From positions 1 through 56,777 of the forward strand of contig RFNV01000176.1 of assembly GCA_009927005.1 (NCBI GenBank): a stretch of DNA of 56,777 nucleotides, written 5' to 3'. Below, piece after piece: positions 10,001 to 20,565 of the stretch. Both the position numbers and the translations under genes were made by a program. How positions within the stretch are numbered: the first letter of the stretch is position 1; every line of letters starts with the position of its first letter. Source of the DNA: Pseudomonadota bacterium. Its GTDB lineage: Bacteria > Bdellovibrionota > FAC87 > UBA2466. The notes beneath the pieces are model-generated. The model was not told the DNA's origin and did no database searches. It saw only the letters and a list, made by a program, of their open reading frames with translations.

Positions 10001-10354
10001 ATGATTAAGGTTAATTTCAAAAATCTTGAAAAGTCCTCACTCGCGGTTGAGGCTGCTGAAGAGAGACTGGGCGAATTAGTTGAGCGCTTCCCAGTTCTCA
10101 ACGGTAGTGAACTGCAAGTGACTCTCACAATGGAAAACTCCCCCCGGCAGGCGGGTCCGGATCTCTTTGGAGTTAAAGTCAGGATTCAAGGGGGACGTTA
10201 TCACGGAGTGATACTTGAGAAGAAGGCATCGAGTCTGTATGTGGCTCTAGCGGATGTGTCCGATCATCTCTTGGAAAGATTAAATCGTTTTGGGGATAAG
10301 ACAAGAGTCAAAAACAGAGCTCAAGAGAGGCGCCTGGCAAACCGTGTGGGTTAG
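10001..10354 (+). CDS. HPF/RaiA-family ribosome-associated protein
   Basis: Short protein with beta-alpha pattern and LYVALADVSDHLLERLNRFGDKTRVKNR, resembling hibernation factor / sigma-54 modulation family. Confidence 0.7.
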   Translation: MIKVNFKNLEKSSLAVEAAEERLGELVERFPVLNGSELQVTLTMENSPRQAGPDLFGVKVRIQGGRYHGVILEKKASSLYVALADVSDHLLERLNRFGDKTRVKNRAQERRLANRVG

Positions 10355-10378
10355 CGTTATATAGAGCAATTTATTTTT

Positions 10379-10762
10379 TTATTCTTCTGTACAAGCTCCC
10401 TTCATTTCTTTAGCGAAGGGGGCTTCATGGTTTATGAGAACAGCTGGGTATTCTCCTTTTTCATTTGCAGTACTCTTCACAATCATTTCAATTTCTTTTC
10501 CTGGTTTGTCGGCATCTAAAAACAAGTGATAGAGTTCCCCCGGTTTCAAATCTACTTCTTGAATCAGGCTGGACATGGGTTTTCCCTGATGCTCAATTTG
10601 CACTGGATTTTCCACGGAACCATCTTCTAACTCTTTGAGAGTGACAGTGCAGAACGGGGCCAAATCCATCACCGTGTGAACACAGACGAGCTTTCTCGAG
10701 ACCGCTTGTCCCGTTAACGAGAAGAAAAAGAATCCACTGAGCAATATTTTTAAAGTTTTCAT
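10379..10762 (-). CDS. hypothetical secreted protein
   Basis: Signal peptide (MKTLKILLSGFFFFSLTGQAVS); three cysteines; no recognised domain. Confidence 0.6.
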   Translation of the reverse strand: MKTLKILLSGFFFFSLTGQAVSRKLVCVHTVMDLAPFCTVTLKELEDGSVENPVQIEHQGKPMSSLIQEVDLKPGELYHLFLDADKPGKEIEMIVKSTANEKGEYPAVLINHEAPFAKEMKGACTEE

Positions 10763-10845
10763 AAAACAATTATACCAAAAGGGACTTCTTGCATCTTTTC
10801 TTTCGAATCTTGCCGTGTTTTTTTGGAGATGAAGCTTGAGGTCTT

Positions 10846-11829
10846 ATGAAGAACTTTCTGCTGTGGTCTTTGGGATTGATTTTAGCAGCTGGTTGCTCCG
10901 AACAAGCGCCACTCGATGAAGCTTATCCCGCTCCCTCCCCCCCTTTAAATGACCTGATTCAAAGTCGGCTTCCTGGCCGAAATGACATCGGTGCTCTCAT
11001 CAGTCTCCAAACCCCCGTCAAATCTCAAGACAAACGGGGTGTCTGTTCAATTTTTTCAGCTATCGGAATCTTGGAATCTTGGCTCAAGATTAAAACAAAT
11101 ACTTCCCACGATCTTTCAGAAAACTATTTGGCCTACATAGTAACCACTCAAATAACCAAACGGGCTTTCTCAGGATCTACAGCTTCTGAGAACTTTCTCG
11201 GGGTTAGAAAACAGGGACTCATACCAGAGACTATTTGGCCTTACGAAGGGCAGGATTGGCTGAAACCTGATCTTTCTGCACTGGAAATCGCCCTCAGAGA
11301 TGCCACTTGTTTCTTTGTTGGCCAACGCCAGGACCTCTGTTTGAAGACCCACCGGGATCCCTATCAAAACCCATTTCTGGAAGACGCCAATGCTTTCGCG
11401 AAAAATTTTAAGACTGATAGGACCGAAGCGGTTGTCTTATCTTCATTGACCGATGTTCATAATCGTCTTTTGCTGAACGAGCCAGTCCTACTAGAAATAG
11501 ATTTTTTCTACGGGGCTTGGAATCACCGAAAGATGAAAGAGCTGGGAATCGGTGAACCAGACTCGGAACTTTGGGCTCGAGGTATCGTGGGCATTCCCAA
11601 TTCCCGAGACATTTCTCTGTCACGCCAAAAACCAGCCGGCCACTCCCTGGTAATTGTTGGATTTGATGAGGTGCAAAGAGTCTATTTTTTTAAAAACTCT
11701 TGGGGAACGCAGAGCTTTGGGGTTCACAGTGACCTCCTGGGGCCGGGAACTACCCCCGGATATGGCACACTCCCCTATGAATATGCCCATTATTACGGCA
11801 CTTTCTACCGGGTACGCCCTTCTTTCTAA
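10846..11829 (+). CDS. papain-like (C1) cysteine peptidase lipoprotein
   Basis: Lipobox-like LILAAGC; QTPVKSQDKRGVCSIFSAIGILESW (Cys site), GHSLVIVGFD (His), FFKNSWG (Asn). Confidence 0.82.
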   Translation: MKNFLLWSLGLILAAGCSEQAPLDEAYPAPSPPLNDLIQSRLPGRNDIGALISLQTPVKSQDKRGVCSIFSAIGILESWLKIKTNTSHDLSENYLAYIVTTQITKRAFSGSTASENFLGVRKQGLIPETIWPYEGQDWLKPDLSALEIALRDATCFFVGQRQDLCLKTHRDPYQNPFLEDANAFAKNFKTDRTEAVVLSSLTDVHNRLLLNEPVLLEIDFFYGAWNHRKMKELGIGEPDSELWARGIVGIPNSRDISLSRQKPAGHSLVIVGFDEVQRVYFFKNSWGTQSFGVHSDLLGPGTTPGYGTLPYEYAHYYGTFYRVRPSF

Positions 11830-11906
11830 CCAAAATCTAACTGGAAAACCCGTTGCTGGAATTTGAGGTCGCTGCTATAATCCGGCACTTTTATAGGGGT
11901 ATTTGA

Positions 11907-12773
11907 ATGTCAAAGAACTCAGTTTTTACCTGGCTCTTTTTCTTATCCGTTTCCTTCGGCAATGCAGTTCATGCCGCTCCTACTCTTGAGGAAAAATCGA
12001 CTCCACTCAGTGCTGAGACCCCGTCAGGAAAATTCATTGGCACTTTAGATATTCGGCCTTCAGATGTTTTTAAAGACACCGACAGTTTTAGAATGGAAAA
12101 CTCGGTTTCGTTTGGCTACCGTTTTCCGTCGCAAGCAAAACTTATTTTCCAACAAGAGTTATGGTCCAATCTTTCCTCTTCTCCAACTCTCCCTGGAGCG
12201 CCTCAGGGAACTCTTTTTGCTCGAGATGGTTTTTTTAGCTTAACCACCGACCAGTTTTGGAAAAGCGAGGATGGGGCTTGGTTTACGATTTACGAAGGGC
12301 GAGCTTATCTGCCGACTTTTGCCGCAAGACGCGATGCTGGAATGGTTACTGCGATTCGAAACTATTTTACTTTAGGGAGAAAGCTAACCCCTTGGGCAAC
12401 TCTTGCAGTTACCGAAACCCCTGTTGCACATATTTTTACAAACAATGCTTTCAATGGAAAAGCAAATCCCCTCTTTGAAAATCGCTTTCAAATCAAAGCT
12501 TCTTTCACCCTAACTTCGCAGCTAACTCTCGGACTCCCTCTCATTTGGCAAAGCACTAAAATGCGGGTGAGTGCTGGAGCCTCGAAAAGCGGCATTTGGG
12601 ACAATTTCATTTGGATCAATCCTGAACTCTTCTATGCGCTCGATTCCAATTATACTGTGGGACTCGCCTATTATGACTTAGGGGGGTTAACCAAAAATGA
12701 CCTCTCGGATCTTCAAATCATGGAAGGCCTCAGAGACGGAGTCGTTCAGTTTATTTTCAAGGCTTCTCTGTAG
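11907..12773 (+). CDS. hypothetical outer-membrane beta-barrel-like protein
   Basis: Signal peptide; alternating aromatic/polar strands; terminal aromatic segment VVQFIFKASL. Confidence 0.55.
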   Translation: MSKNSVFTWLFFLSVSFGNAVHAAPTLEEKSTPLSAETPSGKFIGTLDIRPSDVFKDTDSFRMENSVSFGYRFPSQAKLIFQQELWSNLSSSPTLPGAPQGTLFARDGFFSLTTDQFWKSEDGAWFTIYEGRAYLPTFAARRDAGMVTAIRNYFTLGRKLTPWATLAVTETPVAHIFTNNAFNGKANPLFENRFQIKASFTLTSQLTLGLPLIWQSTKMRVSAGASKSGIWDNFIWINPELFYALDSNYTVGLAYYDLGGLTKNDLSDLQIMEGLRDGVVQFIFKASL

Positions 12774-13584
12774 GTTCTTTCCATAACTCATCTCGCTTTT
12801 GTAGAAGCTGGGAAGCAATACTGACAGCAATCTCACCTGGCGCATTGGTTCCAATCGGCAAGCCGACCGGGCAGTGGATTGAGTTGAGTTCTTCTTGAGA
12901 AAACCCCTCTTCCCGAAGGGTGTTTTTGAGGGTTCTGGCTTTTTGGACACTTCCAATCACTCCCAAGAACAAAGCATCTTGTCTTTTTAAAATTTCTCTC
13001 ACGATGGGCAGATCGGTGAAGTGTCCCTGCGTAATACATAGGTAAAAAAGATCCTTGGGGAGTTTCGAAACATAACCTGGCAAGTCCTCTGAGCACACTT
13101 TCTTGAGGTTGTGTTTAGAAGGAAGCTTTGCAAGCCATTCCTCTCTGGGATCGATACACCATACATTACATTCAAAACTTGTGATCAAGGGAACCACAGC
13201 TTGAGCGACATGGCCCGCTCCGAAGACTGCAATATTCCAGGAACGGTGAGAAGAGAGCTCATAGAAGAGACTCGCCATTCCCCCACAAACCATGTTCAAA
13301 TCTTTTTTGAGATCATAGCGAACCATTTCTGGCTCTACGGGATTTTTCACATCTTGAAGTTCTGCTTTTTCGATCATTGCTTTTGAATGTTGGATGGCCT
13401 GTGCTTCGAGCCTTCCTCCGCCCACCGTCCCCCAGATAATTCCATCAGTACTGATAATGGCTTTAGCTCCGATATCTTGTGGAACATGCCCTTCGGGTTG
13501 AATGAGAGTCACCGTTACAAACGGCACTCCTTGGCTTGAAAGCTCTTGTGCTTTTGCCAAGTATTCTCGAATAAAGCGACTCAT
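12757..13584 (-). CDS. xdhC: XdhC-family molybdenum cofactor insertion/maturation protein
   Basis: GTVGGGRLEAQAI, VFGAGHVAQAV, HCPVGLPIGTNAPGEIAVSIASQ; adjoins xdhB. Confidence 0.9.
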   Translation of the reverse strand: MSRFIREYLAKAQELSSQGVPFVTVTLIQPEGHVPQDIGAKAIISTDGIIWGTVGGGRLEAQAIQHSKAMIEKAELQDVKNPVEPEMVRYDLKKDLNMVCGGMASLFYELSSHRSWNIAVFGAGHVAQAVVPLITSFECNVWCIDPREEWLAKLPSKHNLKKVCSEDLPGYVSKLPKDLFYLCITQGHFTDLPIVREILKRQDALFLGVIGSVQKARTLKNTLREEGFSQEELNSIHCPVGLPIGTNAPGEIAVSIASQLLQKRDELWKEPTEKP

Positions 13585-15974
13585 AGGTCTTGAAACTCCT
13601 CTGGGGCCAAGGCCCTTAACACTCTTTCCGAAGTGGCTGGAATCTCCATGGGAACGATCTCATTTCCCCGGCAGGACATAATCGCATCTCGAATAGCAGT
13701 CCATACCGACAAGCACAAAAGCAAAGGCGGTTCTCCAACAGCTTTCGTGCTTTTTACATTTACCGTGTTGCCCTCATTGTGAACTAGGTTTGCGTTAAAC
13801 ACTCGGGGAATGTCCTGAATGCTCGGAATTTTATAGGTGCTGGGAGAATGGCTTAAGAGATATCCATCTTGATTGTAGACTAGGTTTTCAGTTGTGACCC
13901 ACCCCATTCCTTGGATAAACCCACCCGTAACTTGACCCACATCTAGCCCATAGTTAATAGGTCTTCCCAGATCCATTAAAATATCTACTCTTTTTACTTT
14001 CACTTCTCCGGTATCCCTATCGATTTCAACTTCACTCGCTGCTACTCCTTGGGTGTAATAAAGAAACGCCTGGCCTTTTCCTTTTAACTTATCGAATCCC
14101 AAATTGGGAATTCGGTAATGACCGTACTCACTCAAGGATATTCGGTTCAAGTAAGCTTCTCGGACGAGTTCAGCAAATGGCAAGGCGAAAGCGGTGTTTT
14201 TTAAAACTACTTTTCCATTTTCAAAGGACACTTGAGAGTGTGCCGTTTCGAGGTCCTTAGCAATTTCAATCTCAGGAGCCGTTCCAAGACCAGCGGTCTT
14301 GCTAGGCCATTTTTCTTTAGGAATCTCCTTCAGTCTCAAGGCCAGTGCGGCCAGACGCCTTTTGATTTCTAAGCAGGCTTTCTGAGCAGCCGCTCCATTG
14401 ATATCAGTCCCGCTCGAAGCAGCCGTGGGCGAAGTATTGGCATTCTTTTCAGTTGAGGTCGGCATCATCCGAATCGAGGAGATGGGAAGACCAAACTCCT
14501 CCGCAACAATAGAGGCAATTCTGGAATTCACGCCCTGCCCCATCTCAACTGCCCCCGTGGAAACTTGAACGCTCCCATCCGTGTGAATGATCACGAGGGC
14601 ATTTCCCTGATTTAAAAACCTGGTCGTAAAAGATATTCCAAATTTAACAGCAGTCAGCGATAAACCTCGTGGGTTTCCCCCATCCTTGATCACTTTCTGA
14701 TTCCATGCCTTGATTTCTTCCCGGCGTCTTCGATAGCCTGAATCGATCTCGAGTTTTTCAAACAGCCCAGGCAAGAGGTTGTTCTCAACTTTTTGTCCAT
14801 AATGAGTGATATCCTCACCGGGCTTGTAACAATTGAGTTTACGAATATCTAAAGCATCTTTGCCTGTTACTCTTGCGATATCTTCCAAGATGGACTCAAT
14901 GAGAGCTACTCCTTTGGGGCCCCCAAACCCTCGAAAAGCGGTATGAGGATGATAGTTGGTGCGACACACTTGACCGCTCACTCGCATATTTGAAATAAAA
15001 TAAGCATTATCGCTATGGAGCATGGCTCGCTCCATAATAGAAGTCGATAAATCGGCATAGGCTCCACCATCCGAAAAGAGCTTTGCATCAAGAGCCACTA
15101 TTTTGCCATCTGGGTTGAATCCCACTTCATAAAATATCTGAAACGGATTTCTTTTTCCCGTAATCACCATGTCGTCATCTTTGGAAAGTGCTAACCGAGC
15201 AGGTCTTCCCATTTTTTTTGCCATGAGGGCCGCAAAAGCAGCTATGGGAGCAGCCTGGGACTCCTTTCCACCAAAGCCGCCTCCTAAGCGCTTCGCAATG
15301 CACACCACATCTTTAAAGGGAACTCCACAAGCTTTAGCAACGACATGCTGGGTTTCCGTCGGGTGCTGGGTGGAGGAATGAACTTCTAGTTGTCCATCTT
15401 CTTTGGGATACACAACCGCTGCTTGACTCTCTAAATAGAAATGATCCGCTCCTTGAATCTTCACAATCCCAGCGAGTTTCTTGGGAGATTTTTTCAAAGC
15501 TTCAACTACATCTCCACGAGAAATTGTTCTTTCCTCGCCAATAAAACTCTTCTTTGCAATCGCCTCATCGACACTCAAAATAGCTGGGAGTTTCTCCCAC
15601 TCTACTGTGACGTGTGACAACCCAGCTCGCAAAGCTTCTGGGGATTCAGCTCCCAGCACAGCCACGACTTCCCCAGCATATTGAACTTCTGTGGAAGCAA
15701 GCACGGGTTGATCTTGAAAAATAGTGCCCCACATATTAGTCGAAACATCGTTTGCTGTCACAACCCCTACAACACCAGGTATCCGGAGAGACTCACTGAA
15801 ATCGAGTTTTTTGAGTTTGGCTCGTGCATAGGGACTATAAACCAAGCCACAAAGTATTTCCCGTTTCAATAAAGGTCTGTCGTCAATGTATTCGGATCGT
15901 CCGGTGACATGGGAAAGCGATGAATCATGAGGGTCACTTGCAATGTTTGGAAGTCCCTTTAAGTCATCAGCCAT
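13581..15974 (-). CDS. xdhB: xanthine dehydrogenase molybdopterin-binding subunit
   Basis: KRLGGGFGGKESQAA, TAFRGFGGPKG, STEKNANTSPTAASSGTDINGAA, GQVTGGFIQGMGWVTTE. Confidence 0.95.
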   Translation of the reverse strand: MADDLKGLPNIASDPHDSSLSHVTGRSEYIDDRPLLKREILCGLVYSPYARAKLKKLDFSESLRIPGVVGVVTANDVSTNMWGTIFQDQPVLASTEVQYAGEVVAVLGAESPEALRAGLSHVTVEWEKLPAILSVDEAIAKKSFIGEERTISRGDVVEALKKSPKKLAGIVKIQGADHFYLESQAAVVYPKEDGQLEVHSSTQHPTETQHVVAKACGVPFKDVVCIAKRLGGGFGGKESQAAPIAAFAALMAKKMGRPARLALSKDDDMVITGKRNPFQIFYEVGFNPDGKIVALDAKLFSDGGAYADLSTSIMERAMLHSDNAYFISNMRVSGQVCRTNYHPHTAFRGFGGPKGVALIESILEDIARVTGKDALDIRKLNCYKPGEDITHYGQKVENNLLPGLFEKLEIDSGYRRRREEIKAWNQKVIKDGGNPRGLSLTAVKFGISFTTRFLNQGNALVIIHTDGSVQVSTGAVEMGQGVNSRIASIVAEEFGLPISSIRMMPTSTEKNANTSPTAASSGTDINGAAAQKACLEIKRRLAALALRLKEIPKEKWPSKTAGLGTAPEIEIAKDLETAHSQVSFENGKVVLKNTAFALPFAELVREAYLNRISLSEYGHYRIPNLGFDKLKGKGQAFLYYTQGVAASEVEIDRDTGEVKVKRVDILMDLGRPINYGLDVGQVTGGFIQGMGWVTTENLVYNQDGYLLSHSPSTYKIPSIQDIPRVFNANLVHNEGNTVNVKSTKAVGEPPLLLCLSVWTAIRDAIMSCRGNEIVPMEIPATSERVLRALAPEEFQDL

Positions 15975-17421
15975 GGAGTACCTCTCGGCCGTACCGCTTA
16001 AACAGGTTCATAGCTAAGACTTTTCGGTAGGTTTTAGAACCACGCAAATCCGTTTGGGGGGCAATCGTCTTTCCAATGAGTTCTGATACTTCCTGAATAA
16101 GTTTTGAATCCAGCACCTTACCTTGAAGAGCCTTTTCTGCCTCTGGCAATCTCACAGGAGTTGCTGCCACTCCCCCAAAAGCAAGACGGGCTTCTTCAAT
16201 TTTTTTTCCCGTTCCCTGGCTGACCGTCTTTAGAAGAAAAGCACCGCTCACGGTGCTGATATCGAGATCTTTTCTTTGAGACACTTTGTAAATTTTTAAA
16301 ATCTGATTTTGAGAAGTCTCATCAAAAGAAACATGCGTAATTATTTCAGATGGCTCAAGGGCCAATTTTTTATAGCCTAGGAACAGATCAGGAAACGAAA
16401 TTTCTCGTCTTTTAACAGCCCCATCCTCGATGCTCACCGCGTGTACTTTCCCTCTAGAAACCAAGAGAAACGGAAGCGTGTCACCTATGGGAGATGCATT
16501 GGCGATGTTTCCTACGAGAGTTGCAGCGTTTTTTATCTGGGGTGAGGCAAAGAGATTTAAAAACCGGGCAAACTCTGGGTTGGTCTTCTCTACTTCCCGC
16601 CTCAACTGAGATAAGGTCACTCGAGCCCCAACCATAATACGTTTATTTTCTTTTCGAACTTCATACAACTCAGAAATCAAATGCAGACTGAGCAAGTTTT
16701 TCGGAAGGGGCTTACCTTTATTGGTCTGAACTCCAAGATCTGTAGCCGCCCCAATTACTTTGAAGCCAGGATTTTCAGAGGCAAAATGAACAGCCTCTTC
16801 GAGAGTTGCTGGGGCAAAGAAGGTTGAGAAACCATTCTTGATTAATACTGAATCTCTTTGTTTCTGAATAAGTTCAGATGTAGCCTCTTTTTTTAGATAG
16901 CGTTTCGAAACTGAATGATCTTCACTTTGTTTAGCAGATAGAGCTGCCTCAATGATGGGTTGGTAGCCCGTGCAACGACATAAGTTGCCCGTCAGATAAT
17001 TACACGCCGTTTTTGCATCAAGAGACTGGTGTTTTTCTAGAGCCCCAGTCAGTGCCATAACAAAACCTGGAGTACAATATCCACATTGAGAGCCATGACA
17101 CTCTCTCATCGCTTTTTGAACTGGAGAAAGTTCGTCGCCATTTTGAATTCCCTCAACCGTTACCAGATGAGAGCCGTCCATTTGGGCAACCGTAGTGATA
17201 CACGAATTGATCGCTTCAAATTGGATTGAATTGCTTTTGCCTTGAGGAAAAGCTCGGAGAACCGTACAAGCTCCACAATCCCCTTCCGCACATACTATTT
17301 TGGTTCCCGTTAGGCCCACTTCTTTCCGAAGCCAATCCCCAAGCATCAGAAGCGCTTCTATGCCCCGGACTTCTTTGCGGATGCCGTTTAGATAAATTAA
17401 CGAAAATTCTCGCATGGACAC
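15967..17421 (-). CDS. xdhA: xanthine dehydrogenase small subunit (2Fe-2S and FAD domains)
   Basis: CAEGDCGACTVL, HGSQCGYCTPGFVMALTGAL, NLCRCTGYQPI; FAD-binding segment ASPQIKNAATLVGNIANASPIGDTLP. Confidence 0.95.
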   Translation of the reverse strand: MSMREFSLIYLNGIRKEVRGIEALLMLGDWLRKEVGLTGTKIVCAEGDCGACTVLRAFPQGKSNSIQFEAINSCITTVAQMDGSHLVTVEGIQNGDELSPVQKAMRECHGSQCGYCTPGFVMALTGALEKHQSLDAKTACNYLTGNLCRCTGYQPIIEAALSAKQSEDHSVSKRYLKKEATSELIQKQRDSVLIKNGFSTFFAPATLEEAVHFASENPGFKVIGAATDLGVQTNKGKPLPKNLLSLHLISELYEVRKENKRIMVGARVTLSQLRREVEKTNPEFARFLNLFASPQIKNAATLVGNIANASPIGDTLPFLLVSRGKVHAVSIEDGAVKRREISFPDLFLGYKKLALEPSEIITHVSFDETSQNQILKIYKVSQRKDLDISTVSGAFLLKTVSQGTGKKIEEARLAFGGVAATPVRLPEAEKALQGKVLDSKLIQEVSELIGKTIAPQTDLRGSKTYRKVLAMNLFKRYGREVLHG

Positions 17422-17490
17422 TCTTATATATCATGGGAACTTCAGAAATTCATGGTTGGTTCACCTGATTTCTGATAAACGACTCGAGCC

Positions 17491-18399
17491 ATGTCGAATC
17501 AAAGTGATTCAAGAATTACAGGGGTTTACGCTGGGATTTTAAGCCTAGTGGAAATCGGCCTTGGGGGATTTCTCCATGGGATGAAGGTCCCTTTAGCGGG
17601 AACCTTTCTTTCGCTGAACCAGGGAGTTTTTCTCACTCGAGTAGTAAAGTTAAACCATGCGCGTGAAGGAGCTAAAACGTTAGCTTTTCGGGTTTCTAAT
17701 ATCACAGCGCTCCTCAAGTCTCTTTCACCGGCTGGAAAAAAACTCCTACCGATGCTGGCTATTTCTGCTCAAGGATTTTTATTTTCGGTGGGGACTCTTC
17801 TCTTGGGACCTAATCTACCGGGCTGTCTTTTAGGTTCGATTCTCTCCTCTTTGTGGGGGGTTATTCAGCCTTTGGCGGTGCTCTGGATGGTTTATGGGAT
17901 TTCGCTGGGGGAAGATCAACTTCAAAAGATTCTATCGGTTTTCAGTCCTGAGATTTTAACAAATATGGTGGTTGTTTTGACTTTCCTGAAAGCTCTTGTG
18001 GCGGGTGGTTTAACTTGGACCACCTGGAAAGCCCCTTTTGATGAACAAGATCTCCTCAATCAAAAACTTCTGAAGTGGGGCCTGAAGGGGCTCCCAAAGG
18101 ACTCAGCCACCCAGTCTCAGAGAAACCCTGCGCTCGGGGCTTTCCACGATCTCAAACGGCCTTTATTTTTAATTCCCTTTTTCCTCACCGGGGTTTTCTT
18201 TTATTTTGCGGAGGATTCTAATGCACAGTTCATTTGGAAAAGCCTTCGCCCAGTGGCCGTTGCCTATCTCTTTTTTCTAGCCATTCGCCTGTTTCCGGTA
18301 GAAAGTTGGATAAAAAAGTGGGGATTGGGGGGAACTGCACTTGCCAGTGCTCTCGAGTTTATTGAGGGAAAGTCTAACGATAATGAAGCCAGTGACTAA
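17491..18399 (+). CDS. uncharacterised multi-pass membrane protein in the purine block
   Basis: About 6-8 hydrophobic segments; N-terminus YAGILSLVEIGLGGFLHGMKVPLAGTFLSLNQGVFLTR. Intact ORF overlapping guanine deaminase. Confidence 0.7.
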   Translation: MSNQSDSRITGVYAGILSLVEIGLGGFLHGMKVPLAGTFLSLNQGVFLTRVVKLNHAREGAKTLAFRVSNITALLKSLSPAGKKLLPMLAISAQGFLFSVGTLLLGPNLPGCLLGSILSSLWGVIQPLAVLWMVYGISLGEDQLQKILSVFSPEILTNMVVVLTFLKALVAGGLTWTTWKAPFDEQDLLNQKLLKWGLKGLPKDSATQSQRNPALGAFHDLKRPLFLIPFFLTGVFFYFAEDSNAQFIWKSLRPVAVAYLFFLAIRLFPVESWIKKWGLGGTALASALEFIEGKSNDNEASD

Positions 18400-19699
18400 A
18401 CAAGTTTGCGCTCACCTTATTCGAGGTACTATTTGGAACTGCAACAGCTCTCCTTTTTCAGACCCAGACTTTGAAGAAATATCCGATGGGGCTCTAGCAA
18501 TTGATTCTCAAGGGAGGATTCTGGGACTAGGGACCGCCAGTTCACTGAAGCGCTTATTCAAGCCAAAAAACGAAACGCACTTTAAGGACAGTGTATTATT
18601 GCCTGGCTTTATCGACACCCACATTCACTTTCCCCAAATGAATCAAATTGGTTGTCATGGGGAGTCTCTCCTAGGATGGCTTGAGAAATATATCTACCCC
18701 GAAGAGATTCGCATGAGCCACCCCCAGCAAGCCCAGCGTTTCTCCTCTCTCTTTTTTGACGAATTACTTCAGAACGGAACCACCACGAGTCTTATTTTGA
18801 GCAGCTCTGATGCCAGTTCAACTGACATTTTGTTTAACAGTGCCAAAGATTCAGGCGCGCGCGCAATCATTGGAAAAGTCAGCATGGATCGCTTGGCTCC
18901 CAAAGAACTGATCCGCTCAGTTTCACAGGACAAGGACCATTCCGAGCGGTTAATTTCCAAATGGCACGGTAAAGAAGGCCGTCTTTTTTATGCTCTCACG
19001 CCTCGTTTTTCCCCGGCGTGTAGTAATGCCATGTTAAGAATGTTGGGAGAACTTGCCCAGAAATACTCTGGAGTTAGGATCCAAACTCATTTTTCGGAAA
19101 ACCTAGATGAAATCAAACTTGTGAAAAAGCTTTTTCCAAAAGCTAAGGACTATCTGCACACTTATGAGGATTTTGGTTTGTTAAATGAGCGGACAGTTCT
19201 TGCTCATTGCATACACGCAAGCGCCTCTGAAATAAATCGAATGGCAAAGCTCAAAGTGAATGTCTCTCACTGCCCCACTTCTAATTTGTTTTTAGGAAGC
19301 GGCCTTTTTCCCATGGATGCCTACAGCAGAAAAGAAATCACCACAAGCGTGGGAACGGACATTGGCGCTGGCACCAGCTTTTCAATCTGGACTACTCTTG
19401 GAGCTGCTTACAAAATTCAACGACTCAGACATCAAGATGTTTCAACTGCCCAGCTTTTTTATTTAGCGACCCTCGGTGGAGCTAAAGCTTTGGGATTAGA
19501 GAATGAAGTCGGAAATTTTGAAGTGGGAAAAAAAGCGGATATCCAGGTCATTAACTGGAAAAAGAAAAGTATCCTAAAAGCCCGGATGGAAAATAGCCAA
19601 ACAGCTTTAGATCGATTTTTCTCCTGCCTTTTTCATTTTGAAAAAGATCTTATCGAGGCTGTTTTCGTGGATGGAAAGCCAGTCTTCGCTCGACAGTAA
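18383..19699 (+). CDS. guaD: guanine deaminase (amidohydrolase)
   Basis: LLPGFIDTHIHFPQMNQIGCHGESLLGWLEKYIYPEE, TLVAH-like VLAHCIHAS, NVSHCPTSNLFLGSGLFP, TSVGTDIGAGTSFSIW. Start at ATG 18383 overlaps the upstream ORF by 17 nt. Confidence 0.93.
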   Translation: MKPVTKQVCAHLIRGTIWNCNSSPFSDPDFEEISDGALAIDSQGRILGLGTASSLKRLFKPKNETHFKDSVLLPGFIDTHIHFPQMNQIGCHGESLLGWLEKYIYPEEIRMSHPQQAQRFSSLFFDELLQNGTTTSLILSSSDASSTDILFNSAKDSGARAIIGKVSMDRLAPKELIRSVSQDKDHSERLISKWHGKEGRLFYALTPRFSPACSNAMLRMLGELAQKYSGVRIQTHFSENLDEIKLVKKLFPKAKDYLHTYEDFGLLNERTVLAHCIHASASEINRMAKLKVNVSHCPTSNLFLGSGLFPMDAYSRKEITTSVGTDIGAGTSFSIWTTLGAAYKIQRLRHQDVSTAQLFYLATLGGAKALGLENEVGNFEVGKKADIQVINWKKKSILKARMENSQTALDRFFSCLFHFEKDLIEAVFVDGKPVFARQ

Positions 19700-19728
19700 A
19701 AAACCTTCTCGGTTATAATAAAACGCTC

Positions 19729-20484
19729 ATGAAATACATTTTCGGTAATCCCGGACTCAAAGAATTAGAGTCTTTTTGCGGCGACAACACGCTTCTTGCT
19801 TTTGATTTTGATGGGACCCTATCCAAACTGACGGCTCGACCTCAAAACGCTCAAGTTTCAGCTGGCACTGAAATGCTTCTACACGAAATCTCCCCCCTTG
19901 CTTTTACTGCGATCATTTCTGGTAGAGGGATCAAAGACTTAAAAAAACTTGTTCCATTCAAGCCTAATTTCTTAATCGGTAATCATGGTCTTGAGTCGCC
20001 AACGGTTTCATCAACCGTTGGTAGCATTGCAAAGAAAACAACTTCTCATTGGACGAAACAGATTTTAGCGGAGTTGGAGTTGGGTCGTGGAGTTCAATTG
20101 GAAGACAAAGCGTATTCGCTATCGCTCCATTATCGTCTTGCTTCAAAACGAACGCTGAAAAGAAATCAATTGGTGAAGCTTGCTGAACAACTTTCTCCTA
20201 GCCCCCGCATTGTTCTCGGAAAGTATGTCGTAAACCTGATTCCACCGGGTTCTCCAGATAAGGGAGTAGCTCTTTTAGATCTGATGAAACATGCAAAATT
20301 TGATTCGGCGATTTATGTCGGAGATGATCTCACTGATGAGGATGTGTTTTCTCTTTCCAATCCCAAAATCCTCGGAGTCAGAGTAGGCAAATTTCAAAAA
20401 AGTGCTGCTGATTATTACATAAAAACCCAACCAGAAATTAATCGATTGCTCAGTCACATTCTTTTCTTCCTGAAAAATCACTAA
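19729..20484 (+). CDS. otsB: trehalose-phosphatase (HAD superfamily)
   Basis: LLAFDFDGTLSKL, IISGR, IGNHGLE, YVGDDLTDEDVF. Confidence 0.87.
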   Translation: MKYIFGNPGLKELESFCGDNTLLAFDFDGTLSKLTARPQNAQVSAGTEMLLHEISPLAFTAIISGRGIKDLKKLVPFKPNFLIGNHGLESPTVSSTVGSIAKKTTSHWTKQILAELELGRGVQLEDKAYSLSLHYRLASKRTLKRNQLVKLAEQLSPSPRIVLGKYVVNLIPPGSPDKGVALLDLMKHAKFDSAIYVGDDLTDEDVFSLSNPKILGVRVGKFQKSAADYYIKTQPEINRLLSHILFFLKNH

Positions 20485-20565
20485 AATCGGCTTGACCCGG
20501 CGCTCTCATTTTTTGAGCGAAAAACTCCGAAGAATTAAATAGGTCTCCATTTTCTTATATTTCCC

